From Desmodus rotundus (lineage: Eukaryota > Chordata > Mammalia > Chiroptera > Phyllostomidae), in NCBI RefSeq assembly GCF_022682495.2, contig NC_071387.1, forward strand, positions 199,866,143 to 199,930,142: a stretch of 64,000 bases of DNA, given 5' to 3'. The position numbers and the translations under genes were made by a program. Every line of letters begins with the position of its first letter. Within the stretch, counting starts at the first letter, position 1. This document shows positions 21,614 through 33,697 of the stretch, piece after piece. A model generated the notes under the pieces. The model saw nothing but the letters and a program-made list of their open reading frames with translations. It searched no databases and had not been told where the DNA came from.

Positions 21614-22689
21614 GTGCTTGGTTGTTTTATTCTTCCTTATGTTCCATAGCATTGATTTGATTCTCAGCTTCACCTACTCTACTGTTGTTTCCCTGCAAAT
21701 TGTTCCTTATTTCAATTAGTGTATCCTTCATTTCTGACTGGATCTTTTTATGCTGCTGAGGTCCTCACTAAGTTCGTTGAGCATCCTTATAACTAGTGTT
21801 TTGAACTCTGCATCTGATAGGTGGCTTATCTCCATTTTGTGTAGCTCTTTTTTCTGGAGTTTTGATCTGTTCTTTCCTTTGGGCCATGTTTCTCTGTCTC
21901 CTCATTTTGGCAGCCTCCCTGTGTTTGTTTCTATGCATTAGGTAGAGCTGCTGTGACTCCATGTCTTGGTAGTGTGACCTAATGTAGTAGGTGTCCTGTA
22001 GGGTCCAGTGGCACAGTCTCCCCTATCACTCAAGCTGGGCACTCAAGGTGCACCCTTCATGTGGGTTTCTTGAATCCTTATATTGTGGTTGTGATTTTGA
22101 TGCAGTTGTCACTAAGTGTCTGCAAAAACCTACAGGAAACATTATACTTATTGATGAGATTCTAGTAGCATTGTCTTTAACGTCAAGAACAGGAAAGAAT
22201 GTCTACTACTCTGCTTCTATTCAACATTGTACTGGACATTCAACCCAAATAAATAGGTCAAGAAAAAGGTATAAGAAGTTTGGGGATCATAAAATAAGAA
22301 ACAAAGTTATGTTTGATGCTACAATTATAAAAATGGATAATGCAAGAAAACCTAGTGTAAGAATGAATCATTGAGTTTTATAAAGTTTCAGGACACGGGA
22401 TCAACGTTAAAAAAATCAGTCGTTTCTATATTCAATGAACAACCACTTAGAATAAGATAAAATTTAAAAAGATATCATAGCAACAGAAATTATATGGTTA
22501 AGAATGAATCTAATAAAACACATAAAGAATAACATACAGCTTTATTAGAAACCAAAGTAATTAAAGTGATAATATACCATGCTCATGATTAGGAAGACAC
22601 TATATTTTAAAGATATAACTTCTTCCAAAGTTACACAGAAATTCAATTAACAATCTAATCTGCAGTACCTTTTTTAAGAAAAGTTCATA

Positions 22690-22978
22690 GGGTGCATAGG
22701 TTCTATATGGGAACATAGTCAACAGAAGAAAAAAGCAAACAAAATATAACCAGAGACATTGAAGTTAAGAACAATCTAACAATAGCCAGGGGGGAGTGGG
22801 GAGGGGACAGTGAGGAGAGGGGATTACAGGAACTGCTATAAAGGACACATGGACAAAATCAAGGGGGAGGGTGGAGGTGGGGGAGGGAGGTGGGTTCAGC
22901 TGGGGTGGGGTAGAGGGATGGGGAGAAAAGGCATACAACTGTAATTGAATAACAATAAAAATTAAAAAAAAAGAAAAG
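22690..22978 (+). mobile_element. 5'-truncated bat L1 with target-site duplication
   Basis: 3' end of an L1: 'tataaccagagacattgaag' region, G-rich 3' UTR ('gggggagggtggaggtggggg'), terminus 'acaactgtaattgaataacaataaaaatt' and poly(A). The sequence 'aagaaaagttcatagg' occurs on both sides (about 22676-22691 and 22970-22985). Confidence 0.9.
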
Positions 22979-23279
22979 TTCATAGGTTTATCTCAAAATT
23001 CATACAATGAGTAAATGGCCCAAGAATAGCTAGAATAATTTTTAAGAAGGTATGGAGGTACAGGAATTTAAAAAATATGCCAGATGGTAAATTAGATTGC
23101 ATAAAGCAAGGGTAATAAAACCGGGACCAACAGGGTGGCAATAGGTAAACAGACCCCTGGTCTGGAATAGGGGCCAGGATGTAGGGCTCAGACATAGGCA
23201 GAAACTTGGAAGATTACAAAGATGGCATGAAAAGATAAGCAGGTGAAGGATGAGCTCTTCAAATGTAGAATGGGTTCTT

Positions 23280-24090
23280 CAGGACAATGAAAATTCAAAC
23301 AACAATATATCATTTTATGCTTGTCACGTTGTCAAAAATTAAAATATCTGACAATACCAGATAGCAATCAAGAAGAGAATGGAAACTCTTACACTGCTGA
23401 GTAGGGTATACACTACTCAGTATACATTGGTGCAGCTGCTTCAGAGAGCAATTTGTCAATACTGAGGAAACGTTGAGATATGTGTTCTATATGTTCCAAC
23501 AATTCCGCCTCTCGGTGTGTATCCTAGAGAAAGCCTTGCAAATGCTCAAAAGGTGAGACGTGCAAGAATGTTCATTGCAGGGTCATTTGTGATAGTGGAA
23601 GTGGAGAGTTGATGGATAGAAGTAATGTGTATGCATGCATCTAATTGGTTACAGTGGATAAAGACAATGCAGTGCAGCTATTTGAATGTCAAAGCTCCAG
23701 TGCTGAATGGATAACAGTGCATGTTACTAAGCTCCAAAGGTGCTTAGTAACATGCACTGTTATCTATGCAAAATTCATAAGCACAGAATATTTATACATA
23801 TGGTTTATGAAAACATAAATGAGGCATTTTTTAAATGGCTAGGAAGAATATATAACAGCTACAAGACTGTGGTTACCACCAGAGAGAAAGACAGAGAATT
23901 TGGTTATTGAGGGATGTGTATTACTGCATCTGATATTTAATTTATTTTTTAAAAAGAAGGAATAAATATAATAAAGTGTTAATGTTTGTGAAATTTGAGT
24001 GTTGGCAAATGGATCTTTGTTATATAATCCTTTGTAGTTTTCAAGTACGTACAAAATATTTTATGCAATAAATAAAAGATTGCAAATGGA
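23280..24090 (+). mobile_element. Old L1 (L1M-type) ORF2-end/3' UTR remnant
   Basis: Reads like a decayed L1 ORF2 3' end and 3' UTR: 'ggaaactcttacactgctg', 'cagagagcaatttgtcaatac', 'gcaagaatgttcattgcagg' and 'gactgtggttaccaccagag' occur in L1M order. It contains the perfect hairpin at 23710-23764. Confidence 0.7.
23710..23764. repeat. Perfect 23-bp inverted repeat with 9-nt loop
   Basis: gataacagtgcatgttacta+agc (23710-23732), loop tccaaaggt (23733-23741), then the exact reverse complement (23742-23764). A few further pairs (one G-T, then T-A and A-T) extend the stem outward. It is unexplained by the surrounding old L1 sequence. Confidence 0.95.
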
Positions 24091-24563
24091 AGATTAAATC
24101 ACAACTAGAGTTTTATGTGAAGATGGAAGATAGTTCTAGGAAGGAAGAAGTAAACAAAATAAAGTGTAAATCTTTGGCACTGAGTTTTATGGCTTAAGTT
24201 TCGTTTGGGAAAGTTAATTGTGTATCAGATTTGGAAAATGTCCTTTTGATTGTTCTTGGTTGTTCCCAGAAGGACCAAGGAACTTCTGAGTGCTTCCAAG
24301 GATATTTGTGTTTTTAGGCTGGGGTCTGGCAAATAAATAAAGACTGGAGGAAAAGGAAGATGTAGAATTTAGCTGGCTTGGATGCAAGATGTCAGTTTTG
24401 ATTTAGAATTAGTAGGAAAATAAAATTAGGGAATGTGTTGAAAGACGAGTACAAAAAAAGCGTGCCTGGCAAAAGTGCCTTGGATGAGTGTTTTAAGACA
24501 CATATTTTAGCATGTGTCTATGATTTTATGTACAGGGAAGCAGAGAATGCTGTTCCTTTCTCT

Positions 24564-24632
24564 TCCTCCTCCTCCCCCATCCCCCTCCCTCTCCCCTCCC
24601 CCCTCCTTCTCCTTTTCCCCCTCCTCCTCCTT
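24564..24632. repeat. CT-rich low-complexity run
   Basis: Almost pure pyrimidine (tcctcctcccccatccccct...), about 70 bp. Confidence 0.85.
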
Positions 24633-25882
24633 AAAGAAAAGTTCTAATAAAGTTTCTTGAAGTGAAGAAAAATTTATCAAGGTTATATTTTTTTCCACAA
24701 AATACGTGTTTCTTATGTATGTGAAAAGAACCTCCAGAAAGCATTGCTCAGGAAGTAATTTATTGATTCAATTTAAACTCAGCTTTGCTACCAAGGCAAA
24801 CAGTTGGTCCAGAGAGAATTGAAAAATGCATCAGGAGGGTACATGGTTCAGTCACAATGTCAATATTGATCATGTGAAGTAAAACCACTGGCAAATGTCA
24901 TTTAAGCTCATCTATATATTTTAATTACTTATGGGGTGAAGTGAATCACCTGAAAAATGTACCTGTGACATTTACAAATTCTTTTGGACACATTTATAAA
25001 TACAATAATAAAAGTTCCTAAGCTCCCTTTTCTTATACTAGTGTTTGCCAACAGACATCCTTGTGGTGTTTTATTTGACCAACATTCCTTAGTCTTTTCT
25101 TAACATTTTAAAAATCATATTTATCACAATATCTGTGCTTCAGGTCAGTTTGTAAGCATATGTTTTGATGCGAATCTGATCATAACAAGAGAAGAATGCT
25201 TCCCAGGGCGTTCCCTGGGCATCAGGAGTTGAGGGGTGAGGTGGGTGGGGCAGGTTGTAGATGGAGGAATTATGGTTTAGCATTCATTTTACAATGTCAA
25301 GAACAAGTTCAGTTTCATCTACATGGTTTGGAAAGGCTCTCAAATGTAAAAATCTGCAAGAATCTGCCTTTGTGGCCACTAAGGTCCCTGTTAGGGGCTT
25401 TTCAAAAGCCTCACTTCCTTTGTACCCCTCTCCAGTTTCACCCTACACCACACCCCCAAGACTTCAAGGTTTCACTAAAAGAAAGTGGTATCTCCCAGTT
25501 CCTTAAAAATAGAGGAGATTTAGAATGCATAAAGCTTGGCAAGTAAGTCATAGGGAGGGGTTGCAGTTTCATAGGTGGGGTTGAAGTTTCAAATGTGATC
25601 CTGGCAAAATGTGGCAATATATGGTTTCTGTTTTCTTTCAGAAAAGCACATGCAGTCATTTTGGAAAATGAGCCACATATTACTTCTCTAGCTCCTCATA
25701 AATTATATGACTGCTGTGTCTAGCGGCTGACACTCCAAATTTTGCAGCTTAAAAGTGAAAGTGTGCCCAAGTATTAAAGACAGATGGTACCAACATAAGC
25801 ATGGGAGAGTCAGTGTTTCTTTGACAGAGGCCCAAGAAAGAGTGTGATGTGCAAGAAATTTTATTTTATCCTCACCCCAGTA

Positions 25883-26099
25883 CATTTTTTCATTGCTTTT
25901 AGAGAGAGAGGGAAGGAGAGAGAAAGGGAGAGAAAGAAACATCGACGAGGGAGAGAAACGTCGGCTGGTTGCCTCCTGCACGTGCCTGGACCAGGGATTG
26001 AAACCGCAATTTAAGCATGTGCATGGATCAGGAATTGGACCCACGATGCTTTGGTGTACAGGGTGACGCTCCAACCAACTGAGCCACCCGGGCCAGGGC
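25883..26099 (-). mobile_element. Bat SINE (Ves-like)
   Basis: Antisense: 'agagagagggaaggagagag', 'gaaacgtcggctggttgcctcctgcacgtgcc', B-box complement 'ggaattggacccacgatgc', and head complement 'gagccacccgggccagggc'. The AG-rich part is expanded. Confidence 0.87.
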
Positions 26100-27375
26100 A
26101 CATGCAAGAAATTTTTCATTGTCCTGTAAGACATGGCATTAGAGAACTAGGAGGCAGAGAAGGGTTTGTAAAGCAACACCCTGCACCATTTCATAATTCC
26201 GTACCATAAGCATGCATAGTAGATGAAGCTTTTTAGGTCCAGAGTCATTGAAAGTGAAAGGTTATTCTTTTACACTCATCAGAAAATATTTTAGTAATGT
26301 GGAAGATTCATGCTGTTAAAAACCTCTTTATTATTACTTTTTGATGGTTTAGCCCTTTGTTTGTTTCACGACATTTGCACGAGCTGCTTCGATTTGATCC
26401 CCGCCTTCATAGTTCCAGCTCACTTCAGTTTTAGCAGCTTTAGTGTGAAGGGACTGGGCAAAGGGGGCAACTATGTTTGCAATCGTGTGGAAGGATGAGG
26501 ATAAAGGTGGAAAACTGTTTTAGTTTAACTTACACAAATAACTTCCGGATAATAAATGTCTGGATCCTTTGGCAGCAAAAATTCTTCAAGAAAATTGTTT
26601 CAACCACACACATGTTACACACATGCTCATTTCCATGTGCAATAAAAAAATGCAGGGAGGGTAGGCAAGGGAAATAAACATTTATTGAGCCAGGCACTGA
26701 GCTGGGAATTTTCCATAACATGAATAGAAATAGAATGACCGTATTGTACAGGGATATCTAAGATTTGTTTGTCAAGCATTGTTTTTGGCGTGCAGTAAAC
26801 ATGAAGATGTTATGATAACAGCAGTTAGCATAATCTCCCTACTACTGACAAAGATGTAACTGTCCTCGTTGTCTCCTCAGAAAGGAAGGAGATAAATAAA
26901 TCCATGGCGAACAGAAAGCACACTGTGCAATAACCAAAGATTTGCAGAATTAAAAATGCAAGATAAATTGGATGACTATAGTGTTCTATAATTCTTTAAG
27001 GCTAAAAAGAAAAAATGGCATTATAATAAGTACATGTAGAAATAAATTTTATAAATCAAAATAAAATTATTTCTGATACATGATTGATTTTTCTCATATG
27101 AATATATACGCTGTCTAAAATCAAATCAGGAAAAGATTTACTTCTAGGTGAGATTAGGGAAATGAAATTGTGAGAGATACCATCATCGCGACTTTGGGCA
27201 ACAGGTAGTTAGGAAAACAATCTGCACTCTGGTTTTGTTGGTTTTCATTGGTGACTTACCATGTCTTCTTTCTGGTCCTTATTCATCATCCAGTTTTTAT
27301 TAAATGTAAAAGTGGCTATCGAGACAACCTAGCATAAACCTGCAAAGCGGTAAACTAAGAGATGTATTCTCATGT

Positions 27376-27402
27376 GAAACAAACAAACAAACAAACAAAC
27401 AA
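27376..27402. repeat. AAAC microsatellite
   Basis: Six or so units of aaac ('acaaacaaacaaacaaacaa'). Confidence 0.9.
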
Positions 27403-29514
27403 ATCCATCCAGCAACTCTTGTAACAATCACTTCTAATTTCCCACTTAATGTTGAAGACTTTTGCTTGGCGTTTTCTAGGGAAGAGAAAAAGCAGAGGTA
27501 GTGGTAGCTTTGAAAATATGAAACCGTATGCTATTACACAGTCTTCAATATGGCTTTTCAGAAGACACAGCTCACTCAACAGGCTGGTTCTAGATTGCTT
27601 TGGTTTCCACGTGAGACTCTTACATTTTTAAAAATGAATGATCAACCACAAAAGCAAGCCTCATAATGCAAATAACACTCAAGAAGTACCAGAGGTCACA
27701 TGAAGCAAAGCTGAGGGGGGGTTGGCTTTCAAACAATCATTGATTGTATTTTAAACACTTGACGCCAAGACCAGCTGTACAATTGGCACATTACACTAAT
27801 TCTAGACAAAGGTAAGGAAAAAATTAGTACATTCACAGCTTCAACAGATCCTACGATTACATATTTCCTTCGGTTTTGTCTTTCAGACATAGACACAATC
27901 ACATTGCAACAACATATGAATAGATTGTAAGTCATTAAATAATTGTCTTCATTTGTCTTATGAGAGTTTCACACTATGAGGAATGATCATATATTTCAAT
28001 GTGTCATGTAGGTTTCAAACCACATAAAGCAATATAATATAAATATAACAGTTACTTTAAAGTCAGGAATGTCACATGGTAAAGATGACAAACAGGCCAC
28101 TGACGATGGTCAAAGCGTGAGAGGTGACATCCTTCGCTCTCAACAACAAGCAGCTTTGAAGAAAAGACATCAGGACAAGAAGGGGAGGTAGTTACTTTGA
28201 AAAATTCAAAATCATTTCATCAGGAATTTTATAAAACAACTAACTTTTCAGAGGTATCTCTGCCATGTAGTTTTTCAATTTCAGATAGCAAAACAAGCAG
28301 ATTTTCCCCCTCAGGACTTGTGAGATTTGCATGGGAAAACTTAGACTGTATTTTGAAGTTTATCCCAGCGAAGCATAATTTGATTACGACTATTAAAGAT
28401 TATTTTGGATATTTCTACTTCAGTAGCCAAAGTTTGGGGAGTTAATTGCTCTTTTCCTTCTGATCAGAAGCAGGTAAAAATGAGCTAATAGAGAGACTAA
28501 GAGAGAGACTATCCGAGAGTCCCTCTATTCATTGGCCACAACCACATAAACGAGAAATGTTTTTCCACTTTCCACGTCTCAATTCTTCCTGACTTGAAAT
28601 CAGAGCACGAATCAAAAGAACTGACGTGGACAAAACAGTGGTGGGCACATGGTGTTGTGAGTTATGTACATCTCTCGGCCGTACACTTAGAGCACTGGCT
28701 AAATTACAGATTCACCAGGTCTCCTAAAATTTGGGTTTAGCAGGCCACTCTTGGCATTTTATGGAATCCTGAGATGCCCAAACCCCTGGAAATGTCTTTC
28801 CTATCTTCTTTCTTTCTGTCTTTTTGCCTTCTTTGAAAGAGATACCATGAGGGTCTCAAACCCAAAATCACCTTCCTGAAAGACACAAGTCTGGGGGAGA
28901 GCTCCTACTCAGTTTATCCAACAGGGAATGCCTGGTCAGAGCCTGAGCTCTCAAGCAGTCATTCTGTGTTTTTAAGTTTTATCAGTGTAGCTTGGATCTA
29001 TCAATGGCCTTTGAATTAATTAAGTAATTAATGAACAGAGCTAGAATCTCTAAGCATGCACAGCTCCAAGGGTCAACTTGTGACCCTCAGCCTGGGCCTT
29101 GATGTCTGTGTGGCTGATTTAACATTTGACTGAGTCTTTTGCAAGGTAGGGCCATAGTCATTGTTTAGGAATGATTTGGGTGTTTTTTTTTTTTTTTTTC
29201 AGTTCTTATAGTTGCTACAGCCATGTATCACTCTTAGGACAAATAGAGGCCCTGGAGTGAGAGAATAAAGAGCCTGCCAGTATGGACAGCTAAGAAGAGG
29301 AGAGGCAAGGATGTTAAATCCAATCACCCTGACTTGGAGGGATGGATCTCGGTTTTCCTGTCAATCTTTGCTACAGCCACACTGTTCATTGCTTCAGGTT
29401 AAGGGCACATCAACAAGCTTTTCTGGCTGTACTTGGGCCTTTGACTAGAAACCCTAGATTTTACCTTGACCATGAAATCAAAGATGGTTAGAGTGGTGAG
29501 AGGTCTTTGAAACA

Positions 29515-29650
29515 TTTTCGGCCAATCCACTTATTTAATAGGTGAGGGGGCTGGCGGCTAGAGTTTAAAGGACTTGCATTGAATCACACAGTCTATTTAG
29601 TGGCAGCAGTGGGACCCAGACCTGGAACTTGAAAGCTCGGCCTACCACCT
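29515..29650 (-). repeat. MIR SINE fragment
   Basis: Antisense MIR words: 'ggtgagggggctggcggctag', 'gaatcacacagtctatttagtggcag', 'gggacccagacctgg'. Confidence 0.6.
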
Positions 29651-31149
29651 GAGCAAGAACACAATTGTGCTTGAGCTGAAAAGGCAGAAAAAGAAATTTG
29701 TTCACTGACATACACATGACACTTTCATCAAAGGCAAATCCACAGTAGCTCATGCTGGGGTAATAATCCAGAGTCATTTACATTTTTCTGTACGTGTGCA
29801 AAGTTCCGCTGTGTGTACATTGTCCTTTTCAGGCCCAGGCACGCACTTCCAAGCCATTCACAAGTGCATCGTATGTTTGTAAATTGAAGTCTGGGGGTGG
29901 CGGGCTGACCCCAAACCATAGCCAGAGTCAATTTCTTATCAGACAAAGTAAGTCACACTATTCACATTGGCTCCGTGGTAATTCAATTAAACAATAAATG
30001 TAAAAATCCACCGAACAGGTGCTGGCTGAGCCTTAGACCATCACATCTTTCCCTTTCTGACTTCTCCATTCATTGACACTAAAAAAGGAAAACTTACTTT
30101 CCAATCAATACACCATTTCTTTGTAAAAAGGAAACTTTTAAAAAATATATAAAGGTAAAGAAAGGCACTTTGTAAAACGCGTACAAATCCGTTTCTTTCT
30201 TATCTACTCTAAGGAGACAGGAACATTACTGAAGGCAGGGCCCTGTCTCTCCAGAAGTGATGCGGCAGGCAGCTGGATCCCCTCTGCAGCCTCCAGCTGC
30301 TTGTTAACTGATAATGTTCTCCTAATCCGTTGGGCCCCTATGGGAAAAGGAGTTGAACTCCTCCATCATTTACAGGTGCTAAGGGATTGCCCCACTTTGG
30401 ACTAAACCAGTGGAAGCAAGTTTTTAGTCCACAACTGCCTACCAGGATTGGCCTTAGGCACTTAGGAGAAAGAAGGTGAAGGTCAAGGATGAGGCCCATG
30501 GGATCTTGTGCTCATGGTGAGGTGCCCAACCCCCGTTCGTTAAAGCTGACCTCAGGACATTCTGCAGTTTGGGTCATAGGCTTCCATAAATCGCCCACCG
30601 GTTCTCCTGTTTCCATGTGCTTTTTACATGAGTATTTGGAGATGTGTTTATAAAAATAGGACTTACTGTGATCCAGAGCATAAGGCTCTTGAAACCAACT
30701 ATGCAGTGTTGGTTGGTAATCCAGGAGGAAAAAAAACAAAACAAAAACAAGACCAAGAACAGAATCAGCAGCCAGATGTAAGAAAAGATACTTGGGGCTG
30801 TTGGACTCGGCAAAGAATAAGCATGGCTTGATTCAGCAAAAGATCACTTTTCTAAAAATTAGAACCACATTTAATATGTCTTTAAAAAAAAATCTCATGC
30901 CTCTTCCCTCTATAGACATACTTGTATATAATCTGAGGCTATGATTCTGGACCTACATAGTTTATAAAATGCATGTGTAATATGTTAGGACCAACTGGAA
31001 CTGGTGATTTAAAAGGAAATGCAAAAAGCACATCACAGAAGAGTACTTGTATTTTGATGATGAAAGGCAATTCCTTATTAGCTTAAGTAAGATACAAGGC
31101 ATTGGTTAAATTATCTTGGCTAGAAAATATTCAGTGAGTCCTGGAATCA

Positions 31150-31310
31150 ATGCGTTGGAGATTAAAAGGACATTAGAAATTATTTTGGCCCAATATATCC
31201 TTCAGAGGAAACTGAGGCCCAGAGAAGGAAATTGTTTGGGGACATAGTTAGGACTAGAACCTGGGGCTCTTGAGCTTAAGCCTGCATCCTTCCATTTGAC
31301 TAGCTATTTC
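31150..31310 (-). repeat. MIR SINE fragment
   Basis: 'gaggaaactgaggcccagag' and 'catagttaggactagaacctggggctc' in the antisense MIR order. Confidence 0.75.
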
Positions 31311-31416
31311 CTTGACAAAAAAGAATATTTTACCCATGCAAAAAATTAATTCAAATATAGAGTGCTAACTGACCAAGAAATATAGTCTTGGCTTGGCTTA
31401 ATGAGTGGCTAGTTGG

Positions 31417-31549
31417 TGTTATTTTTTTTCTTCTGCCCCATCTGGGGACTGAACCTGCAACCCAGGTATGTGCCTTGACTGGGAATCGAACTGGTAACCT
31501 TTTGCTTTTCAGAATGACACCCAACCAGCTGAGCCACACCTGTTAGAGC
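31417..31549 (-). mobile_element. Bat SINE (Ves-like), 3'-truncated
   Basis: Head-side part of an antisense SINE: 'actgggaatcgaactggtaacc' and 'accagctgagccacacctg'. The CT-rich/A-rich tail part is missing or reduced to 'attttttttc'. Confidence 0.8.
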
Positions 31550-31683
31550 CTAATAGATTTTTTAAAAATTATGCCTTTTCCTTATGTACAGTGTTCAGTT
31601 AAGTCAAACAGACTTGACTTGTACTTTCCAAGAGAGGCGTTACCATGTGCTAAAATAACCTTTAGTGGAAATGCTCACCCAGG

Positions 31684-31850
31684 GCAGTGCTTCTTAAACT
31701 TCATTACGCACATGTGTCATCCGGGGAACCCAGTGCAGGGCAGATTCTGAATCTGTGGGTCTTGGGCAGGGAGGCTGAGATTCTGCATTTCTATGCAGCG
31801 TCCAGGTAATGATGATGCAGGTGGTCCTCAGACCAGACTTTGAGTAGCCA
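31684..31850 (+). mobile_element. MER5A-like hAT transposon
   Basis: 'cagtgcttcttaaacttcat' start, then 'ggcagattctgaatctgtggg', 'gattctgcatttctatgcagcg', and an end near 'cctcagaccagactttgagtagcc', which is the order of MER5A. Confidence 0.8.
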
Positions 31851-33697
31851 GGATCCAGGGGATTGAATGAACTGGGACGACTTTTCCAAATGTTCCCCTC
31901 ACTCTTACGATGTTTATGTATTGGGAGAATAAAGCCTCAGATCTATGCCTTTTGCAATTCTGGAAGCCCTGTCACTGTGTGGACATAAGCAAAGGGCTTG
32001 CCATCAGGTGAAAAAAAAAAAACAACTAGAGGGAGGCAGTTCATGAGTCACGGACACTGTCTTTGAAGTGGAGAGCCAGGCTTTTGACCCCTCTTGGGGA
32101 GCCTGCCCTTGGAACTGACTCAGGGACTCTTACTACCATACCCTGGGCTTTGTAGCTGTTCCCACCACTCCACAGAGGTTGTTCCTTGAAACTTTTATTT
32201 GGACACTTCTGACGTGAGTGCTGGCTCTGCCTCCGCCAAGATTTTGCAAATGGATCTACTCCAGAGAGATACTAACTCATAGTTTTGCTTGAAACATCTT
32301 TGCTGCCAAGACTGCTCAGAAAAACAAATCAAAACCAATCCCCTCTCTCTAAAACTGTATATGTTAGATGCCACCATTCTCCTTTTTATGGTGGCTTCAT
32401 GAATATTCACCCAGAGAAGAGCAGAAGCCCCAGATTAGCCCTAAGTCCCAAGAGAAGTATTCATTTCTGTCTTTGGAGAGCCCTAAAACTCTAGGTTGGT
32501 GATTGTGGTTTAACGTATCCTGGAGATAGCAGGATCAGATAAAATGATACTACACTGATTTGGACATTGAATGTTGCCGTCCACTTCACATTCCTCAGTG
32601 GGGTTTGGTTGATATGGCATTTACTCCACAAACAGGGACTGTGTACGCTATTATGTGCTGTAAATACCCACTACAGCCTCATAGCAGAAAATCCTGTGCC
32701 CACTGAATACGTAAACAGTTGTGCTGGGAAGATAGAAAATACTCCTTTATTTTGCCTAAGTGGTAGAAAAATAGTCTTCAAAAATACATTGTCGAATGCA
32801 TGGGTTTGTATTAAAGTAGATTGGTATGTACAGTAAGGCAGTATCTCATTAGCATGCTGCTGTGATTATCCTTTAAATTAAAGTTAGTTTGGGGGGATTT
32901 TTTTTTCACTAAGCAAAGACTAGGGTATATAGTAAATTATCTATCATACTGAAATGAAGCAGGAAACCATTTTAGGAGGATTCAAAACATCACACTCATT
33001 TGCCTCTCGTGTCAGAAAATTTCACTCTCCCAAATTATATTCTCTAGAGGCTTGAGAATAAAATACCAAGGAGAGGGGTAATCCATGCTTAACAAATTCA
33101 ATCTACTAAGAAAAAAAGGGAGGCATAATTTTAACTTGCATATCGGCAATTAGTCACTAAGGTAATAGGAAGTGATGTAAACAGTTCTGTGAGGTGTTCC
33201 GGATCGCATCCTTTCTATAACTGCGTTGTTTGGTTGATCCTAACCAAATGAGAGAGGCGGGCAGAGGTTCAGCAGTTGGTTTCCAGAAGCGGTTTTCACG
33301 GCACTGCCTTCATGTATCACTAATTTGATTGTTTCAGTTGCCCCTGTCACGGACCACCCTGTGAGAGCCGTTCCCCGAGGCTACACCTGTTGGCACTGTC
33401 CCTCAAGATTACTAAGCAATGTGCTTTAATGCCATGGAACATGCAATTTTATAACTAATGGCAAAAAGTAAATCTACAAATCACAGGAAACAGAATGATC
33501 TGTTCTGGAATCAGCTGTTGGGGAAAGGGGCAACTGGTTGAATACGGTGCATGGAAAGGAGTGAACCGTGGGGCTTTAGCTGTGTCATCCTCACCCCATT
33601 CTTGAACTTTCTCTAGCAGAGAACATGGCATGGACGCTGTAGTATTACCTGAAGAAAAAAAATCACATTTTAACCAATCATTCCATTAATTAAGCCA

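Larger units (their letters stand above)
20612..22051 (-). mobile_element. HAL1 copy C, 5'-truncated, inverted relative to copy B
   Basis: Minus-strand copy of about 1.44 kb. It starts inside the 5' UTR (matching copy B position 17812), runs through the ORF1 region and 3' UTR, and ends in an A-rich tail at 20612-20640. It is almost identical to copy B. The main differences are one P-to-S change in the 147-aa ORF1 piece, small changes near 21630-21720, and a 51-bp tandem duplication. The A-rich tails of copies B and C differ. Confidence 0.87.
11959..33697. other. Interval between the AGXT2 start and the PRLR stop (promoter side of AGXT2, long PRLR 3' UTR)
   Basis: 21.7 kb between two same-strand genes. 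The right part must include the PRLR 3' UTR, and the left end must include the AGXT2 promoter and 5' UTR. I cannot set the poly(A) site or transcription start by eye. Repeats inside are listed separately. The stretches 11959-13240, 14650-15110, 15310-16570, 24100-25880, 26100-31140 and 31850-33697 are mostly unique sequence without a recognisable protein-coding exon. A short-isoform PRLR terminal exon (known downstream of the long-form exon in human) could be hidden here, but I could not recognise it. Confidence 0.6.
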
